Positions 17,145-28,449 are shown, counted from the stretch's first letter. The stretch: 64,000 nt of DNA from Tatumella sp. JGM118 (GCF_018257515.1 NZ_JAERJR010000004.1:62001-126000), one strand, 5' to 3'. Made by a program: numbers and translations. Notes: a model not told the origin generated them from the letters alone.

Positions 17145-18671
17145 TTATTCTTCTTCAGCCAGCTTCAGTTGCCAGCCGGTAACCTCTTTCCAGTAGCTCT
17201 GTTCCCGCTCCAGGTCCAGCTGAACCAGGGTATTCTGGTCGAAAAAGCCTTTCGGAAAGGTCAGCGTCCAGTGACCATCATCGGTTGTCAAATCCAGCGA
17301 TTCAGGACGGGTTGTCGCCTGTCTCTGGTTACTGAGCAGGGCCGCCAGCCGCAGGATGAAAATAAGCGGTAAATACTGCTTTTTCTTGAAGGAGAGAAAG
17401 CGGGGAAACTCATCCGGCTTAATCCCTTTGCGGTGATAACGGACCAGCGTTGCCAGTAATAACTGCTGGGACTGGCTGAAGCCCGGCATATTGGAGTTTT
17501 GCAGAATATAAGATGAATGGCGCTGCATACCGCTGTGGTTAATGGATAAGCCGACTTCATGCAGCATAGCGGCCCACTGCAGTAACGCGGTCAGCTGCGG
17601 GTTAGCAAGCTTAGGGTTTTGCTCCGCCCACTGAAGATGTAAATGTTGTACGGTGGACAGCACACGGGCGGCTTGTTCATTATCAATGGCGTAATGATTC
17701 GCCAGGCTCTGTGCCGTTCGGGTACGGATATCCTGATGGCGGAACCGGCCTTCCATTTCATAGAGCACACCTTCACGCAGCGCACCGTCAGAAAACAACA
17801 GTTCCCGAATGCCGAGAGAATCAAAGACCCCACGCAGAATGGCAAGCCCGGGAACAAAGACGGCTTTTCGCTCTTCAGAAAGTCCGGGCAGACTCAGGGC
17901 ATCAAAAGACTTAAACCGGATCACTTCATCGTAAAGACGGTCCAGCCCTTCAGGAGTGAGCGTTTTCTCTTTTTCTCCCAGCGCGGTGAGCACTTCACAA
18001 GCCGCTTTGATGGTACCGGACGCCCCCAGGGCATATTTCCAGCCATGCAGCCGGAATTGCCATGACAGGGTTTCCAGCTTCTGTACCGCAGCCAGACGGG
18101 CCCGCCGGAAATTATCGGCAGAGATGACGCCTCCCGGGAAGTAGATATTAGAGAAACTGACGCACCCCATACGACGGCTTTCCACCAGTTGCGGTTCGAA
18201 GTCCTCGCCGATGACCAGCTCCGTAGAACCGCCACCGATATCGATCACCAGTTTGCGGCCTTTTTCCGGTTGGGTGTGTTCAACCCCCATGAAAATCAAC
18301 CGGGCTTCTTCGTTACCGGCAATGATTTCAATCGGGTAGGGGATCACTTCTGCGGCGCGCCGTAAAAACTCTTCCGCGTTGGTGACCACCCGCAGGGTAT
18401 GTGTCCCGACAATGGAAACATTGGCAGGGTCGAACCCCTGCAGCCGCTCGGCAAATAAAGCCAGGCAGGACAGGCCGCGGTCAATTCCTTCTTCACTCAG
18501 GCGATTATCGCTATCGATAGCATCGGCCAGATGGACCCGTTGTTTCAGACGACTGAGCACCTGTAAGGCACCATCGACAACCCGGGCGATCACCATATGA
18601 AAGCTGTTAGAGCCGAGGTCAATCGCCGCGAATTCCTGAGGCTTTGCGATTTTTTTATCTGTTTTTGGCAT
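17145..18671 (-). CDS. ppx: exopolyphosphatase
   Basis: The 508-aa protein (E. coli Ppx 513) removes terminal phosphate from long polyphosphate chains. The ASKHA-fold motifs are [16 protein letters not shown] near the start, the second phosphate loop [15 protein letters not shown] and the [10 protein letters not shown] block. The C-terminal HD-like helical domain includes [16 protein letters not shown]. Ppx rather than GppA is indicated by its place 5 bp downstream of ppk. Counterbalances Ppk, so the pair sets polyphosphate levels. Known E. coli Ppx is inhibited by (p)ppGpp. tehB follows. Confidence 0.96.
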   Translation of the reverse strand: MPKTDKKIAKPQEFAAIDLGSNSFHMVIARVVDGALQVLSRLKQRVHLADAIDSDNRLSEEGIDRGLSCLALFAERLQGFDPANVSIVGTHTLRVVTNAEEFLRRAAEVIPYPIEIIAGNEEARLIFMGVEHTQPEKGRKLVIDIGGGSTELVIGEDFEPQLVESRRMGCVSFSNIYFPGGVISADNFRRARLAAVQKLETLSWQFRLHGWKYALGASGTIKAACEVLTALGEKEKTLTPEGLDRLYDEVIRFKSFDALSLPGLSEERKAVFVPGLAILRGVFDSLGIRELLFSDGALREGVLYEMEGRFRHQDIRTRTAQSLANHYAIDNEQAARVLSTVQHLHLQWAEQNPKLANPQLTALLQWAAMLHEVGLSINHSGMQRHSSYILQNSNMPGFSQSQQLLLATLVRYHRKGIKPDEFPRFLSFKKKQYLPLIFILRLAALLSNQRQATTRPESLDLTTDDGHWTLTFPKGFFDQNTLVQLDLEREQSYWKEVTGWQLKLAEEE

Positions 18672-18676
18672 AAATA

Positions 18677-20737
18677 TTATTCAGGTTGTTCCAGATTTTT
18701 GATGTAGTCGTAAATGGCCAGTTGTCCGCGGACTTTACGGCGGTTACCTCTGGGCACATATTGATTACTCAGCTCTTTATCGATGATCCTTGCCTTCACG
18801 GTATCACTGAACAGAATACCGATAATATCAAGAATGCGTTGTTTAATTTGCGGGTCAAGAATAATAACGGCCACCTCGATACGGTAATCGATATTACGCG
18901 TCATCCAGTCAGCCGACGAGAGATAGACTTTTTTATCGCCGTCGTTCTCAAAAATATACACCCGATCATGCTCAAGATAGCGATCCACGATACTGATCAC
19001 CCGGATATTGGTACTGATACCGGGTAAATCCGGGATCAGCGAACACATTCCGCGCACCAGCAAATTCACTTTAACCCCGGCCCCGGAGGCGGCGTACAGG
19101 CGGTCTACCAGACCTTTGTCCACCAGGTTATTGATCTTCAGGGTGATGCCTGCCGGCTTACCTGCCTGTGCGTTGGCGATTTCCTGGTCGACCAGTTTAT
19201 ACAGCATACGCCGTGAGTTTTGCGGCGATACCATCAGGTAATCGAAAGAGACCGGGCGGTAAGGGTTTTCTATAAAGTTGAATACCCGCCTGACTTCATT
19301 CGTGATCCGGGCATCTGAGGTTAACAGCGAGTAATCCGTATATAGGCGTGCTGTCTTTTCGTTAAAGTTACCGGTACCGATATGCGCATAACGGACAACT
19401 TCTTCGCCCTCACGGCGGGAAATCAGGAACAGTTTGGCGTGAATTTTTAAGCCCGGCGCAGAAAAAATGACATGCACCCCGGCCTCTGTCAGGCGTTTTG
19501 CCCAATGAATATTGGCGGCTTCATCAAAACGCGCCTGCAGTTCGACCACAACCGTCACTTTTTTACCGTTGTGCGCCGCATGGATCATGGCCTCCATGAT
19601 CCGTGAATTTTTGGCGACACGATAAATATTAATTTTGATTGAGAGTACGGCCGGGTCAAAAGAGGCCTGACGCAGGAACTCCAGCACGTGCTCAAACGTG
19701 TGATAGGGGTAATACAACAGAATGTCCCGTGCGCGCACCGCATCAAAACCATTACGGAACCCGTTAAACCCCTGATGACGAATCGGCGGCAATGGCTTGT
19801 TTTCCAGATTGCGCTGGCCGACATTCGGGAACTGGATAAAATCTTTGAAATTGTGATAACGACCGCCCGCCAGAATAGAGTCCTGGTTCGAGACAGAGAG
19901 TTTTTCACACAGCAGCTCCACCATTTCAGCCGGCATATCACGCTGATAGACAAAACGTACCGGCTCGGCCGTCAGACGCTGTTTCAGGCTGGATGACATC
20001 AGCTCAAGCAGGCTGGATTCCATTTCGGTCACCAGATCATACTCCGCATCACGCGTCATCTTCATGGAATAGGCATTCAGTTCGTCGTAGTCAAAGAAGC
20101 CTTTAAAGATTTCGTTCAGGCAGTAACGAAGAATATTATCCAGCAGGATCATGGGTTTTCGTCTGCGCGGCGGTTCGGCCGGCAGATTGATGAAGCGCGG
20201 CACTTTATCTGACGGGATCTCCAGCAGTGCATAGCGTTTACGGCTGCCACGGATCAGTTCCACCGCCAGATAGGTATAGTCATCTTTCAGAAACTGAGTG
20301 AGATCGGTATCGCTGTTGATCAGGATAGGGGTGACATGCGGGCGCAGATGCTGGCGGAAATAATTCCGTAGCCAGATTTGCTGATTCGGTGAAAGCTGCC
20401 GTTCATTGATCAGGAAAATCTGGTTGCGGGCCATTTCCAGCAGTAATTCATTATACAGATGGTCAAATTCCTGATCGGCTTTTACAACCCGTTGCTGTAT
20501 TTTTTTCAGCAAATGACGCGGCACGGTGACGGAACCTTGTTCCTCACCAATCAGAATACGGCGTTTCAGATCAGCAAAGCGGACTTTATAAAATTCATCC
20601 AGATTGCTGGAATAAATCCCCAGAAAGCGCATACGTTCAATTAACGGATTCAGTTTATCCGCCGCTTCCTGCAGCACCCTCTCGTTAAAAGATAACCAGC
20701 TTAGTTCTTTCTCTATGTACAGTTTTTCCTGACCCAT
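18677..20737 (-). CDS. ppk: polyphosphate kinase 1
   Basis: The 686-aa membrane-associated enzyme makes polyphosphate from ATP reversibly. The N-terminus [17 protein letters not shown] matches E. coli, which sets the start (ATG at 20737, two codons inside the longest frame). The phospholipase-D-like histidine motifs are [10 protein letters not shown] (the autophosphorylated His) and [17 protein letters not shown], with [19 protein letters not shown] upstream. Heads ppk-ppx-tehB on the minus strand, with its promoter in the 160 bp up to purN. Very close to E. coli throughout. Confidence 0.97.
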   Translation of the reverse strand: MGQEKLYIEKELSWLSFNERVLQEAADKLNPLIERMRFLGIYSSNLDEFYKVRFADLKRRILIGEEQGSVTVPRHLLKKIQQRVVKADQEFDHLYNELLLEMARNQIFLINERQLSPNQQIWLRNYFRQHLRPHVTPILINSDTDLTQFLKDDYTYLAVELIRGSRKRYALLEIPSDKVPRFINLPAEPPRRRKPMILLDNILRYCLNEIFKGFFDYDELNAYSMKMTRDAEYDLVTEMESSLLELMSSSLKQRLTAEPVRFVYQRDMPAEMVELLCEKLSVSNQDSILAGGRYHNFKDFIQFPNVGQRNLENKPLPPIRHQGFNGFRNGFDAVRARDILLYYPYHTFEHVLEFLRQASFDPAVLSIKINIYRVAKNSRIMEAMIHAAHNGKKVTVVVELQARFDEAANIHWAKRLTEAGVHVIFSAPGLKIHAKLFLISRREGEEVVRYAHIGTGNFNEKTARLYTDYSLLTSDARITNEVRRVFNFIENPYRPVSFDYLMVSPQNSRRMLYKLVDQEIANAQAGKPAGITLKINNLVDKGLVDRLYAASGAGVKVNLLVRGMCSLIPDLPGISTNIRVISIVDRYLEHDRVYIFENDGDKKVYLSSADWMTRNIDYRIEVAVIILDPQIKQRILDIIGILFSDTVKARIIDKELSNQYVPRGNRRKVRGQLAIYDYIKNLEQPE

Positions 20738-20899
20738 TACCACTCCGTATCACTCTGACAGAACTCCGGTCCCAGTGTCTCGTAACATTATGGCGAGAAT
20801 ATGGCAGAAATGTCCAATACTGGTCAGTTTCCTTCGGGGCGGTCAGCGGTTTGCCGGCAGATGAAAAGAATAACGCTGCCGGAAGGCAGCGCAGAGAGA

Positions 20900-21550
20900 T
20901 TAACGAACAGCGTGTTCCGGAGAGTAGCCGCCGGGCGGGAGAGGGATATTATCCAGCCAGGCCTGATGATTACGCAGCGCCAGCCGCCCCTCAAGGAACC
21001 AGCGGATAGCCTGCGGATAAAGCGAGTGTTCTTCGGCTTTGACTCTGGCCTGTAACTGTTGCTCTGTTTCACCAGGGAAAACCGGGATCCTCGATTGCAG
21101 GATAACCGGTCCGCCATCCAGTTCCTCGGTGACGAAATGCACGGAAGACCCATGTTCACGGTCCCCGTTTTCCAGCACCTGGCGATGAGTATGTAACCCG
21201 GGATACGCCGGCAGGAGAGAAGGATGGATATTAAGCATCCGTCCGGTATAACGGGCAACGAATTCCGGACTTAAAATACGCATATATCCGGCCAGGACGA
21301 CCAGATCCGGATGAAAGTTGTCAATTTCCGCCATCAGCTGACGGTCAAATTGCTGACGATCAGAAAACGCGGCCGGGTCGAGTGACAGGGCAGGGATACC
21401 GGCCTCACGGGCATAGTCAAGGCCCCCTGCGCTGGCTTTGTTACTGACGACTGCGGTAATTTCAGCCGCCAGTTGACCTGACCTGCAGGCATGCAGAATC
21501 GCCTGCAGGTTACTGCCGGTTCCTGAAATCAGGATAACCAGCTTTTTCAT
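20900..21550 (-). CDS. purN: phosphoribosylglycinamide formyltransferase 1
   Basis: The 216-aa GAR transformylase carries out the third step of purine synthesis with 10-formyl-tetrahydrofolate. Motifs are ILISGTGSNLQA, the catalytic NIHPSLLPAYPG (Asn and His) and the Asp in EELDGGPVI. The start overlaps the purM stop as TGATG, giving translational coupling; the longer open frame upstream lies inside purM and is rejected. Second gene of the purMN operon. The next gene, ppk, has its own 160-bp leader. Confidence 0.97.
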   Translation of the reverse strand: MKKLVILISGTGSNLQAILHACRSGQLAAEITAVVSNKASAGGLDYAREAGIPALSLDPAAFSDRQQFDRQLMAEIDNFHPDLVVLAGYMRILSPEFVARYTGRMLNIHPSLLPAYPGLHTHRQVLENGDREHGSSVHFVTEELDGGPVILQSRIPVFPGETEQQLQARVKAEEHSLYPQAIRWFLEGRLALRNHQAWLDNIPLPPGGYSPEHAVR

Positions 21551-22590
21551 CACTTGATAATGACCTGCTCTGCAGAAGGTTCCGCGGCTGCAATTACCCC
21601 GATCTTCCACGCTTTTTCTCCGGCATCCTGCAATAATTGCAGCGCCTGATCGGCGTTCTCCGGGCTCAGCGCAATGACCATACCGACACCACAGTTAAAG
21701 GTGCGATACATTTCATGGCGGCTGACATTCCCTGCCTGCTGTAACCAGTTAAATACGGCCGGCCACTGCCAGCTGGACTCATCGATGACCGCACAGGTGT
21801 TTTCCGGCAGGACACGCGGGATATTTTCCCAGAAGCCGCCACCGGTCAGGTGGGCTATCGCATGCACATCCACCTGCTCAACCAGGCTAAGGATATTTTT
21901 GACGTAAATACGGGTCGGTTCCAGCAGGTGATCGGCCAGAGATTTGCCTTCCAGTTGTTTCACGGTCGGGTCGGTCTGGCTCACTTCCAGAATTTTACGG
22001 ACCAGAGAATATCCGTTTGAGTGCGGGCCGCTTGAGCCCAGGGCCAGTAACACATCCCCTTCACTGACTTTACTGCCATCAATGATTTCTGATTTTTCCA
22101 CCACCCCGACACAGAAACCCGCGACATCGTAGTCTTCACCGTGGTACATGCCTGGCATTTCAGCCGTTTCACCGCCGACGAGTGCACATCCGGACTGCGA
22201 ACAACCTTCGGCGATCCCGGTGATCACGGCGGCAGCGGTATCGACATCCAGTTTGCCGGTCGCGTAGTAATCCAGAAAAAATAAGGGCTCAGCACCCTGT
22301 ACCACCAGATCGTTGACACACATGGCCACCAGGTCAACACCAATGTGATCATGGCGTTTCAGGTCCATCGCCAGGCGCAATTTTGTTCCCACACCGTCGG
22401 TACCTGAAACCAGCACCGGTTCGCGGTATTTTTGTGGTAAGGCACAAAGTGCACCAAAGCCTCCGAGGCCTCCCATCACTTCCGGGCGGCGGGTTTTTTT
22501 CACAACCCCTTTAATACGGTCAACCAGAGCATTACCGGCATCAATATCAACACCGGCATCTTTATAACTGAGAGTGGTTTTGTCGGTCAC
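21550..22590 (-). CDS. purM: phosphoribosylformylglycinamidine cyclo-ligase
   Basis: The 346-aa AIR synthetase (E. coli 345) closes the imidazole ring in purine synthesis using ATP. Recognisable segments are [70 protein letters not shown] and the C-terminal GVGMVIAL. A PurR-type operator lies 64-79 bp upstream of its start, so repression by hypoxanthine/guanine-bound PurR is expected. It is coupled to purN downstream and divergent from upp, the same arrangement as E. coli. Confidence 0.98.
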   Translation of the reverse strand: MTDKTTLSYKDAGVDIDAGNALVDRIKGVVKKTRRPEVMGGLGGFGALCALPQKYREPVLVSGTDGVGTKLRLAMDLKRHDHIGVDLVAMCVNDLVVQGAEPLFFLDYYATGKLDVDTAAAVITGIAEGCSQSGCALVGGETAEMPGMYHGEDYDVAGFCVGVVEKSEIIDGSKVSEGDVLLALGSSGPHSNGYSLVRKILEVSQTDPTVKQLEGKSLADHLLEPTRIYVKNILSLVEQVDVHAIAHLTGGGFWENIPRVLPENTCAVIDESSWQWPAVFNWLQQAGNVSRHEMYRTFNCGVGMVIALSPENADQALQLLQDAGEKAWKIGVIAAAEPSAEQVIIK

Positions 22591-22653
22591 TGCAGATTCC
22601 CCACGCGAATTGCGGTTGGTGGTTTAAATAGAGCGTGGGTATTCTAGCAGTGC

Positions 22654-22669
22654 AGGCAAACGTTTGCGA
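22654..22669. promoter_or_regulatory. PurR operator upstream of purM
   Basis: It contains the perfect palindrome GCAAACGTTTGC (22656-22667), which matches the central 12 bases of the PurR consensus ACGCAAACGTTTGCGT; only outer positions differ. Placed in the purM-upp intergenic region. Confidence 0.9.
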
Positions 22670-22784
22670 GTCTGTTGTTCACCTCTCTTCACTGAGCATA
22701 CCCCCGGTGTCTGATTCTGTTTTTTCCGGAAAATCTGCGCCTCAGATTTGCGTTAAGTCAGTATCGGCCATCCGTAAAAAGCGC

Positions 22785-22806
22785 TATAATCCGACGATTT
22801 TTTTTT
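22785..22806 (+). promoter_or_regulatory. upp promoter with T-tract start region
   Basis: A perfect -10 hexamer TATAAT (22785-22790) is followed 5 bases later by GA and nine T (22796-22806). E. coli upp-uraA has the same layout (GA followed by eight T), where UTP-dependent reiterative transcription and start-site switching adjust expression to pyrimidine supply. The conserved arrangement implies the same control. No good -35 hexamer was seen. Confidence 0.8.
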
Positions 22807-22833
22807 AGCTCAACACTTTCCGGGAGAAGAATA

Positions 22834-23460
22834 ATGAAGATCGTGGAAGTCAGACACCCCCTGGTCAGACATAAACTTGGCCTGATGCGTGAACACGATG
22901 TCAGTACTAAGCGCTTTCGTGAATTAGCCTCTGAAGTCGCAAGCTTGCTGACGTATGAAGCGACGGCTGATCTGGAAACAGAAACCGTGACGATTGAAGG
23001 CTGGAATGGTCCGGTAGAAATTGATCAGATCAAGGGTAAAAAAATTACCGTGGTTCCTATCCTGCGGGCAGGGCTGGGCATGATGGACGGTGTGCTGGAA
23101 CATGTTCCGAGCGCCAGGATCAGTGTGGTCGGGGTTTATCGCGATGAAAAAACCCTGGAGCCGGTGCCTTACTTCCAGAAGCTGGTCTCCAATATAGAAG
23201 AACGTATGGCGCTGGTGGTCGATCCGATGCTGGCAACCGGGGGATCGATGATTGCCACCATTGACCTGCTGAAACAGTCTGGCTGTGAATCCATCAAAGT
23301 TCTGGTGCTGGTCGCGGCCCCGGAAGGGATTGCAGCACTGGAAAAAGCGCATCCGGATGTCGAGCTATATACCGCGTCGGTCGATCAGGGATTGAATGAG
23401 CACGGATACATTATTCCGGGGCTCGGTGATGCGGGCGATAAAATTTTCGGGACTAAGTAA
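22834..23460 (+). CDS. upp: uracil phosphoribosyltransferase
   Basis: The 208-aa cytosolic salvage enzyme makes UMP from uracil and PRPP, and is the same length as E. coli Upp. Motifs are the N-terminal [25 protein letters not shown], the PRPP loop [12 protein letters not shown] and the uracil-binding [16 protein letters not shown]. Starts after CGGGAGAAG. First gene of upp-uraA; the T-tract promoter upstream suggests pyrimidine-sensitive expression. Confidence 0.98.
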   Translation: MKIVEVRHPLVRHKLGLMREHDVSTKRFRELASEVASLLTYEATADLETETVTIEGWNGPVEIDQIKGKKITVVPILRAGLGMMDGVLEHVPSARISVVGVYRDEKTLEPVPYFQKLVSNIEERMALVVDPMLATGGSMIATIDLLKQSGCESIKVLVLVAAPEGIAALEKAHPDVELYTASVDQGLNEHGYIIPGLGDAGDKIFGTK

Positions 23461-23641
23461 GCCCGGAATGCGGGGCAGGGGCAGGAGACTGTTTTCCTCC
23501 GCCGGAAGCCGCGGATGCAGGCAGGGCCTGATGACCGCGCCGTCTCCGGCGCGGTCCCGGGCAATCCCCGCGACTTCTCTGGCCCGCAGTGACCGCACTT
23601 TTTTTTCGCCGGAAGAGACCGGCACTATTCTGTTTGTTCTG

Positions 23642-23664
23642 ACCGACGTGATGTCGGTTTTTTT
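23642..23664 (+). terminator. upp-uraA intergenic hairpin, possible attenuator
   Basis: ACCGAC/GTCGGT stem with a 5-base loop followed by seven T, 37 bp before the uraA start. The short stem suggests partial termination that lowers uraA expression relative to upp. Confidence 0.65.
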
Positions 23665-23700
23665 ATGTCCGGTAAAAATAAAAATGAAGGGGATGAAGGA

Positions 23701-24972
23701 ATGACACGGCGTACGATAGAAGTGAATGAAAGACCACCTTTGCTGCAAACTATCCCGTTAAGCCTGCAGCATCTGTTTGCAATGTTCGGGGCGACGGTTC
23801 TGGTACCGATACTGTTTCACGTTAATCCGGCGACCATTCTGCTTTTCAATGGCCTGGGCACTTTGCTGTATCTGTTTATCTGTAAAGGCAAAATTCCGGC
23901 GTATCTCGGGTCCAGTTTTGCGTTTATTTCCCCCGTATTACTGTTGTTACCTCAGGGATATGACCTGGCGTTGGGCGGCTTTATTCTGTGCGGGGTCCTG
24001 TTTTGTCTGGTGGCATTCATTGTCAAAAAAGCCGGCACCGGCTGGCTGAATGTGATGTTTCCTCCGGCAGCCATGGGGGCCATTATCGCCATCATCGGTT
24101 TAGAGCTGGCCAGTGTTGCGGCCGGGATGGCCGGGTTATTACCGGCGAACGGTGCGCTGATGGATAATAAAACGGTACTGGTCTCACTGGTCACCCTCGG
24201 TGTCACGGTGTTCGGATCCATTCTGTTCCGGGGCTTCCTGGCGATAATCCCGATTCTGATTGGCGTCGTCGCCGGTTATGTGCTGGCTTCCTGCCTGGGG
24301 ATGGTGAACTGGTCGGTGGTCGAACAAGCCCCCTGGCTGGCATTACCGACATTCTACAGGCCGCGCTTCGAATGGGCGGCAATGCTGACGGTTCTGCCGG
24401 CGGCACTGGTGGTGATTGCCGAACATGTCGGTCATCTGGTGGTGACGGCAAATATTGTAAAACGTGATCTGATAAAGGATCCGGGCCTGCACCGTTCCAT
24501 GTTCGCCAACGGCCTGTCAACGATCATCTCCGGCTTTTTCGGTTCCACACCCAATACCACTTACGGCGAGAATATCGGTGTGATGGCGATTACCCGGGTC
24601 TACAGTACCTGGGTGATTGGCGGGGCCGCGATTATTGCTATCTGCCTGTCCTGTGTCGGTAAACTCGCGGCATTAATTCAGGCGATTCCGGTCCCGGTGA
24701 TGGGCGGTGTGTCGCTGCTACTGTACGGCGTTATTGCGGCCTCCGGTATCCGTGTACTGATCGATGCTAAAGTGGATTACAGCAACGCAAAAAATCTGAT
24801 GCTGACCGCTATCATCCTGATCATCGGGGTCAGCGGTGCGAAAATTCAGGTGGGTGCCGTTGAACTGAAAGGGATGGCGCTGGCAACGATTGTCGGGGTG
24901 ATCCTGAGTGTGATTTTCCATCTGATCGGAGTGCTGCGCCCGGAAAAGGATGACGCTGCCGGCAGGGGATGA
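23701..24972 (+). CDS. uraA: uracil:H+ symporter
   Basis: The 423-aa inner-membrane nucleobase transporter of the NCS2 family has 14 hydrophobic segments. The start at 23701 ([13 protein letters not shown]) matches E. coli UraA; the longer open frame from 23665 lacks a site. Family markers are [27 protein letters not shown], the substrate motif [11 protein letters not shown] and [21 protein letters not shown] (quoted in parts). It supplies uracil to Upp, whose gene is 240 bp upstream. Confidence 0.97.
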   Translation: MTRRTIEVNERPPLLQTIPLSLQHLFAMFGATVLVPILFHVNPATILLFNGLGTLLYLFICKGKIPAYLGSSFAFISPVLLLLPQGYDLALGGFILCGVLFCLVAFIVKKAGTGWLNVMFPPAAMGAIIAIIGLELASVAAGMAGLLPANGALMDNKTVLVSLVTLGVTVFGSILFRGFLAIIPILIGVVAGYVLASCLGMVNWSVVEQAPWLALPTFYRPRFEWAAMLTVLPAALVVIAEHVGHLVVTANIVKRDLIKDPGLHRSMFANGLSTIISGFFGSTPNTTYGENIGVMAITRVYSTWVIGGAAIIAICLSCVGKLAALIQAIPVPVMGGVSLLLYGVIAASGIRVLIDAKVDYSNAKNLMLTAIILIIGVSGAKIQVGAVELKGMALATIVGVILSVIFHLIGVLRPEKDDAAGRG

Positions 24973-25076
24973 TCCGCGGATCCCTCATCGGACAGCCTGG
25001 CGGGTTGTCCGATTCATCTCCGCGGGAAAGTTGTGATAGACTGAGCGCGTTTTTTGCCATTTATGCTGAGGTGCAC

Positions 25077-25778
25077 CTGAACACGCCGGCGCAATTGTCA
25101 TTGCCACTTTACCTGCCTGACGATGAAACCTTTGCCAGTTTCTGGCCCGGGGCCAATTCGTCGCTACTCGCTGCGCTCAAAGGAGCGTTAACACAGCAAC
25201 ATGGCGGCTATCTCTATTTCTGGTCACGTGAGGGCGGGGGAAGGAGCCATTTACTGCATGCCGCCTGTGCCGAGATATCCTCACGGGATGAAGCGGTAGG
25301 CTATGTGCCGCTTGATAAACGGACCTGGTTTGTTCCGGAAGTTCTGGAAGGGATGGAACATCTGGCGCTGGTGTGCATCGATAATATCGAATGTATTGCC
25401 GGGGATGAAGACTGGGAGATGGCTATCTTCGATCTCTATAACCGGATCCTGGAAACCGGGAAAACCCGCTTACTGATCACCGGCGATCGACCGCCAAGAC
25501 AGCTGAATCTGAAACTCGCTGACCTGGCATCCCGTCTTGACTGGGGGCAGATCTACCGTTTGCAGCCTCTGTCCGACGATGAAAAATTACAGGCCATGCA
25601 GTTACGGGCAGGGCTGAGAGGGTTCGAGTTGCCGGAAGATGTCGGTCGTTTTCTGCTTAAGCGGCTCGACAGAGAGATGCGTACCTTATTTGAAACGCTG
25701 GACAGGTTAGATCATGCCTCGATCACCGCCCAGCGTAAACTGACGATCCCTTTCGTGAAAGAAACCCTCAGTCTTTAG
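25077..25778 (+). CDS. hda: Hda, regulatory inactivator of DnaA, CTG start
   Basis: The 233-aa DnaA-related AAA+ protein binds the sliding clamp and stimulates ATP hydrolysis on DnaA, preventing re-initiation. The clamp-binding motif QLSLPL is at residues 5-10; the AAA+ part has the modified Walker [18 protein letters not shown] for Walker B and [15 protein letters not shown]. Protein similarity to E. coli begins at [10 protein letters not shown], directly after a CTG at 25077 preceded by GAGGTG. E. coli Hda is known to start at CUG, giving 233 aa, the same length. A GTG two codons upstream (25071) is the alternative. Overlaps convergent yfgD by 4 bp. Confidence 0.93.
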   Translation: MNTPAQLSLPLYLPDDETFASFWPGANSSLLAALKGALTQQHGGYLYFWSREGGGRSHLLHAACAEISSRDEAVGYVPLDKRTWFVPEVLEGMEHLALVCIDNIECIAGDEDWEMAIFDLYNRILETGKTRLLITGDRPPRQLNLKLADLASRLDWGQIYRLQPLSDDEKLQAMQLRAGLRGFELPEDVGRFLLKRLDREMRTLFETLDRLDHASITAQRKLTIPFVKETLSL

Positions 25779-26131
25779 CAATCGAGGATTTCAATAACCT
25801 GCTCAGGAGGCCGGCCCAGCCGGGCCCGGTCACCGTTTACCACTAACGGCCGTTCTATCAGTTTCGGATGGCTGGCCATCGCCGCCAGTAATTCATCCTC
25901 CGTCAATGTGTTATCGGCCAGCCCCAGTGTTTTATAGATTTCCTCATTACGCCGCATCAGCTGGCGAGGATCACTGAATCCCGCGGCCACCAGCAGCTGT
26001 TTCAGCGTCGCCGGGGATGGCGGGGATTCAAGGTAAAGAATAATTTCCGGATCAATCCCGTGTTGCTGCAGCAGGCTGAGGGTCTCTCTGCTTTTGGAAC
26101 AGCGGGGATTGTGATAAATCTGGATAGTCAT
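25775..26131 (-). CDS. yfgD: ArsC-family reductase-like protein YfgD
   Basis: The 118-aa thioredoxin-fold protein of the arsenate reductase (glutaredoxin type) family has the N-terminal [12 protein letters not shown] with the reactive Cys11 and the [15 protein letters not shown] segment near the C-terminus, holding the arsenate-contact arginines. E. coli YfgD lies in the same hda-yfgD-bepA order. Starts 6 bp after the bepA stop, so they form one transcript. Arsenate reduction is plausible but not proven for this branch; no arsB or arsR is present. Confidence 0.88.
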   Translation of the reverse strand: MTIQIYHNPRCSKSRETLSLLQQHGIDPEIILYLESPPSPATLKQLLVAAGFSDPRQLMRRNEEIYKTLGLADNTLTEDELLAAMASHPKLIERPLVVNGDRARLGRPPEQVIEILDC

Positions 26132-26137
26132 AGGAGA

Positions 26138-27616
26138 TTAACCTTTCTGATACTGGCGGAAACGTTGCTGTAACTGACGCAACTGATCGATACGGGCATC
26201 ATAACGCGCCTGTTTCAGGCTGCCAACGGGGACCTGTGCACTGGCACTGGTCAGAGCCCGAATCGCCTGTTCCAGTTGTCCGTTCAGTGCCAGCCCCTGA
26301 GCCTGAGCAAATAACACCTCGTCACTGTCGCCCAATGCAGCATTTGCCTGCGTGAGGAGATCCCAGCCGTTAGGGTCATCCGGATAACTCCAGGTATAGC
26401 GATTCAGCAGGGTGCGGGCCTCGCCGGGCTGGCCGGCTTCCAGACGGGCATTCGCCAGATTCAGCTGGATCACCGGGTTTTTCTGCAACGGGCTGCTCAC
26501 CGACGTCAGTAACTTCACCGCCGCCGCTGGCTGTTTCAGACCGATGTCGATGTCGCTCATAATATCCAGAAACCACAGATTATCCGGATGCTGTTGCAAC
26601 AGCGGTTGAATGATATTTTCGGCATCACGGAATTTCTTTGCCTGCAGGAATAATACCGCTTTACCGTACCGGGCGGCCAGTTGCTGACGCTGATTACCTT
26701 TCGCATACTGGTCGAGAATATCGTCCAGCAGCCCGTTAGGTTGCCCCCCCGTCGTGCCATACATTCCCATAATTCGCACCCTGGCGAAGAAGAAATCCTG
26801 AGACGAATGCACCACGACGGCAGGCATCTGATTGGCACGATTCCGTGCATCGGCCAGCCGGCTATCCGGTAACGGGTGAGTCAGCAGGATCTCCGGGGGT
26901 TTTGAATCATACCGGGATAAATCCGCCAGTTTTTGCATAAAATCCGGCATTGCCTGCGGGTCAAAGCCGGCGCGATCCAGTACCTGAATACCGATACGAT
27001 CGGCTTCTTTTTCGTTTTGCTGAGTAAAGCTGATGATCCCCTGCTGTGTACCGGCCAGGGTACCGGTCAGTGCCGCCATCCCGACCTGCGGATTGGCCAT
27101 GGCCAGCAGAATGGAGCCCAGGGCGCCAACCCAGGTGAGAGGCGCACTACGTTTCTGTTCTTCCATTGCCCGGGCGAGGTGACGCTGGGTTACGTGCGAA
27201 ATCTCATGGGCCATAACCGAGGCCAGTTCGCTTTCGTTATCGGTATAGCGAAACAGGGCAGAATGCAGCACCACATTACCGCCGAAGAAGGCAAACGCAT
27301 TCAGCTCATCATTCTGAATCAGGTAAAAGTGAAAGGGGGTTTTGACCGAATAAGCATGGGCCACCAGGCGCTGGCCCAGGGTGTTGATGTAACTGTCCAG
27401 CAGCGGGTCATTGATCAGCGGTGCACTTTGGCGTAATTCACGCACGTAAAAGTCACCCATCTGCAGCTCTTCACTAATCGACAGTGTGGAGCCGGCGGTA
27501 GTCCCGATATCCGGCAGGGTATCCGCCACATCGGCGGCAGAGACAGCCGTGATCCCCCCTCCGGCAGACGTCAGTAATATCAGCGTTGCCAGCGTGTTTT
27601 TTAACGAGAACGTCAT
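26138..27616 (-). CDS. bepA: periplasmic chaperone/protease BepA
   Basis: The 492-aa M48 metalloprotease with TPR domain assists LptD assembly and degrades stalled outer-membrane proteins. The signal peptide ends near Ala27 (AVSAAD). The zinc motif HEISH is at 137-141, with a second ligand region around NEKEADRIG. The C-terminal half is TPR repeats (residues about 310-480). E. coli BepA is 487 aa and is under sigma E control. The neighbouring BamC gene serves the same outer-membrane assembly pathway. Upstream of yfgD. Confidence 0.96.
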   Translation of the reverse strand: MTFSLKNTLATLILLTSAGGGITAVSAADVADTLPDIGTTAGSTLSISEELQMGDFYVRELRQSAPLINDPLLDSYINTLGQRLVAHAYSVKTPFHFYLIQNDELNAFAFFGGNVVLHSALFRYTDNESELASVMAHEISHVTQRHLARAMEEQKRSAPLTWVGALGSILLAMANPQVGMAALTGTLAGTQQGIISFTQQNEKEADRIGIQVLDRAGFDPQAMPDFMQKLADLSRYDSKPPEILLTHPLPDSRLADARNRANQMPAVVVHSSQDFFFARVRIMGMYGTTGGQPNGLLDDILDQYAKGNQRQQLAARYGKAVLFLQAKKFRDAENIIQPLLQQHPDNLWFLDIMSDIDIGLKQPAAAVKLLTSVSSPLQKNPVIQLNLANARLEAGQPGEARTLLNRYTWSYPDDPNGWDLLTQANAALGDSDEVLFAQAQGLALNGQLEQAIRALTSASAQVPVGSLKQARYDARIDQLRQLQQRFRQYQKG

Positions 27617-27789
27617 TCTCCGTCCCTGTTCGTCAGCAGTGGAACAATGACCCTGATACTGAGGCAGGTTCGCCGGTTTCGCAACGGCTCATATCTGAAT
27701 CTGCGTGAATGGCGAACGGTGTCAGAGGGGGTCGTTATACGCTGAAGTATAACAGAGTGACGGCAGAGGCGTGAGCGCCGTCCTGAGAG

Positions 27790-27830
27790 GGTGTGATACC
27801 GGCGGATAATCCCGACAGCGGTATCACACC
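27790..27830. repeat. 12-bp inverted repeat downstream of bcp
   Basis: GGTGTGATACCG and CGGTATCACACC are separated by 17 bases, beginning 7 bp after the bcp stop on the minus strand. No T run follows, so it is more likely a 3'-end stabilising hairpin or Rho-assisted stop than an intrinsic terminator. Confidence 0.6.
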
Positions 27831-27836
27831 GGGGGA

Positions 27837-28301
27837 TCAGGACTGCAGGTAATTCAGGATAATGTCGTGATGATTGGAGGTTTTAAAATCATCAAAGACT
27901 TTTTCCACCGTCCCGTCAGCCGCAATCAGAAAACTGGTACGATGAATACCGTCATAGGTTTTCCCCATAAATTTCTTCTCACCCCAAATTCCGAACTGCT
28001 CACAGACCTGGTGGTCTTCGTCGGACAACAGGGTGAAGTTCAGTAACTCTTTCTCTGCAAAACGGGACAGCTTCTCCGGTTTATCGGTGCTGATCCCCAG
28101 CACCTGTACTCCGGCGCTGTTCAGGGCTGCCATATTATCCCGTAAGCCACAGGCCTGTACCGTACATCCCGGGGTCATCGCTTTAGGGTAAAAGTATATA
28201 AGTACCCGCTCACCCTGGAAGTCGGTCAAATTAACCTGTTCCCCATCCTGATCAGGCAAGCTGAACAAAGGTGCTTTATCACCGGCTTTCAGTGGATTCA
28301 T
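27837..28301 (-). CDS. bcp: thioredoxin-dependent thiol peroxidase (BCP)
   Basis: The 154-aa atypical 2-Cys peroxiredoxin reduces peroxides using thioredoxin in the cytosol. The peroxidatic Cys46 lies in KAMTPGCTVQACG, with the resolving Cys51 five residues later. GISTDKPEKLSRFAEKELL and TYDGIHRTSFLI follow as in E. coli (156 aa). The ATG at 28301 with GGAGAG 6 bases upstream is chosen over the GTG one codon earlier. Follows gcvR on the minus strand, as in E. coli, after 148 bp. Confidence 0.96.
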   Translation of the reverse strand: MNPLKAGDKAPLFSLPDQDGEQVNLTDFQGERVLIYFYPKAMTPGCTVQACGLRDNMAALNSAGVQVLGISTDKPEKLSRFAEKELLNFTLLSDEDHQVCEQFGIWGEKKFMGKTYDGIHRTSFLIAADGTVEKVFDDFKTSNHHDIILNYLQS

Positions 28302-28449
28302 CACAACTCTCCGAACTTATCTCTGGGCTCTATCCGCCCGTGGGTATTAAGATATCTGCTAACCTTACCTTCGGAAAAAACTGGCTGTGGCACAAGTGCG
28401 TAAAATGCGCAATTTTTCCCTGATAAGGGTAACTTCCGGGCAGGTGCCT

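Noticed and set aside
26933-27436. 167-codon plus-strand frame opposite bepA
   Set aside because: Antisense shadow of the HEISH protease domain.
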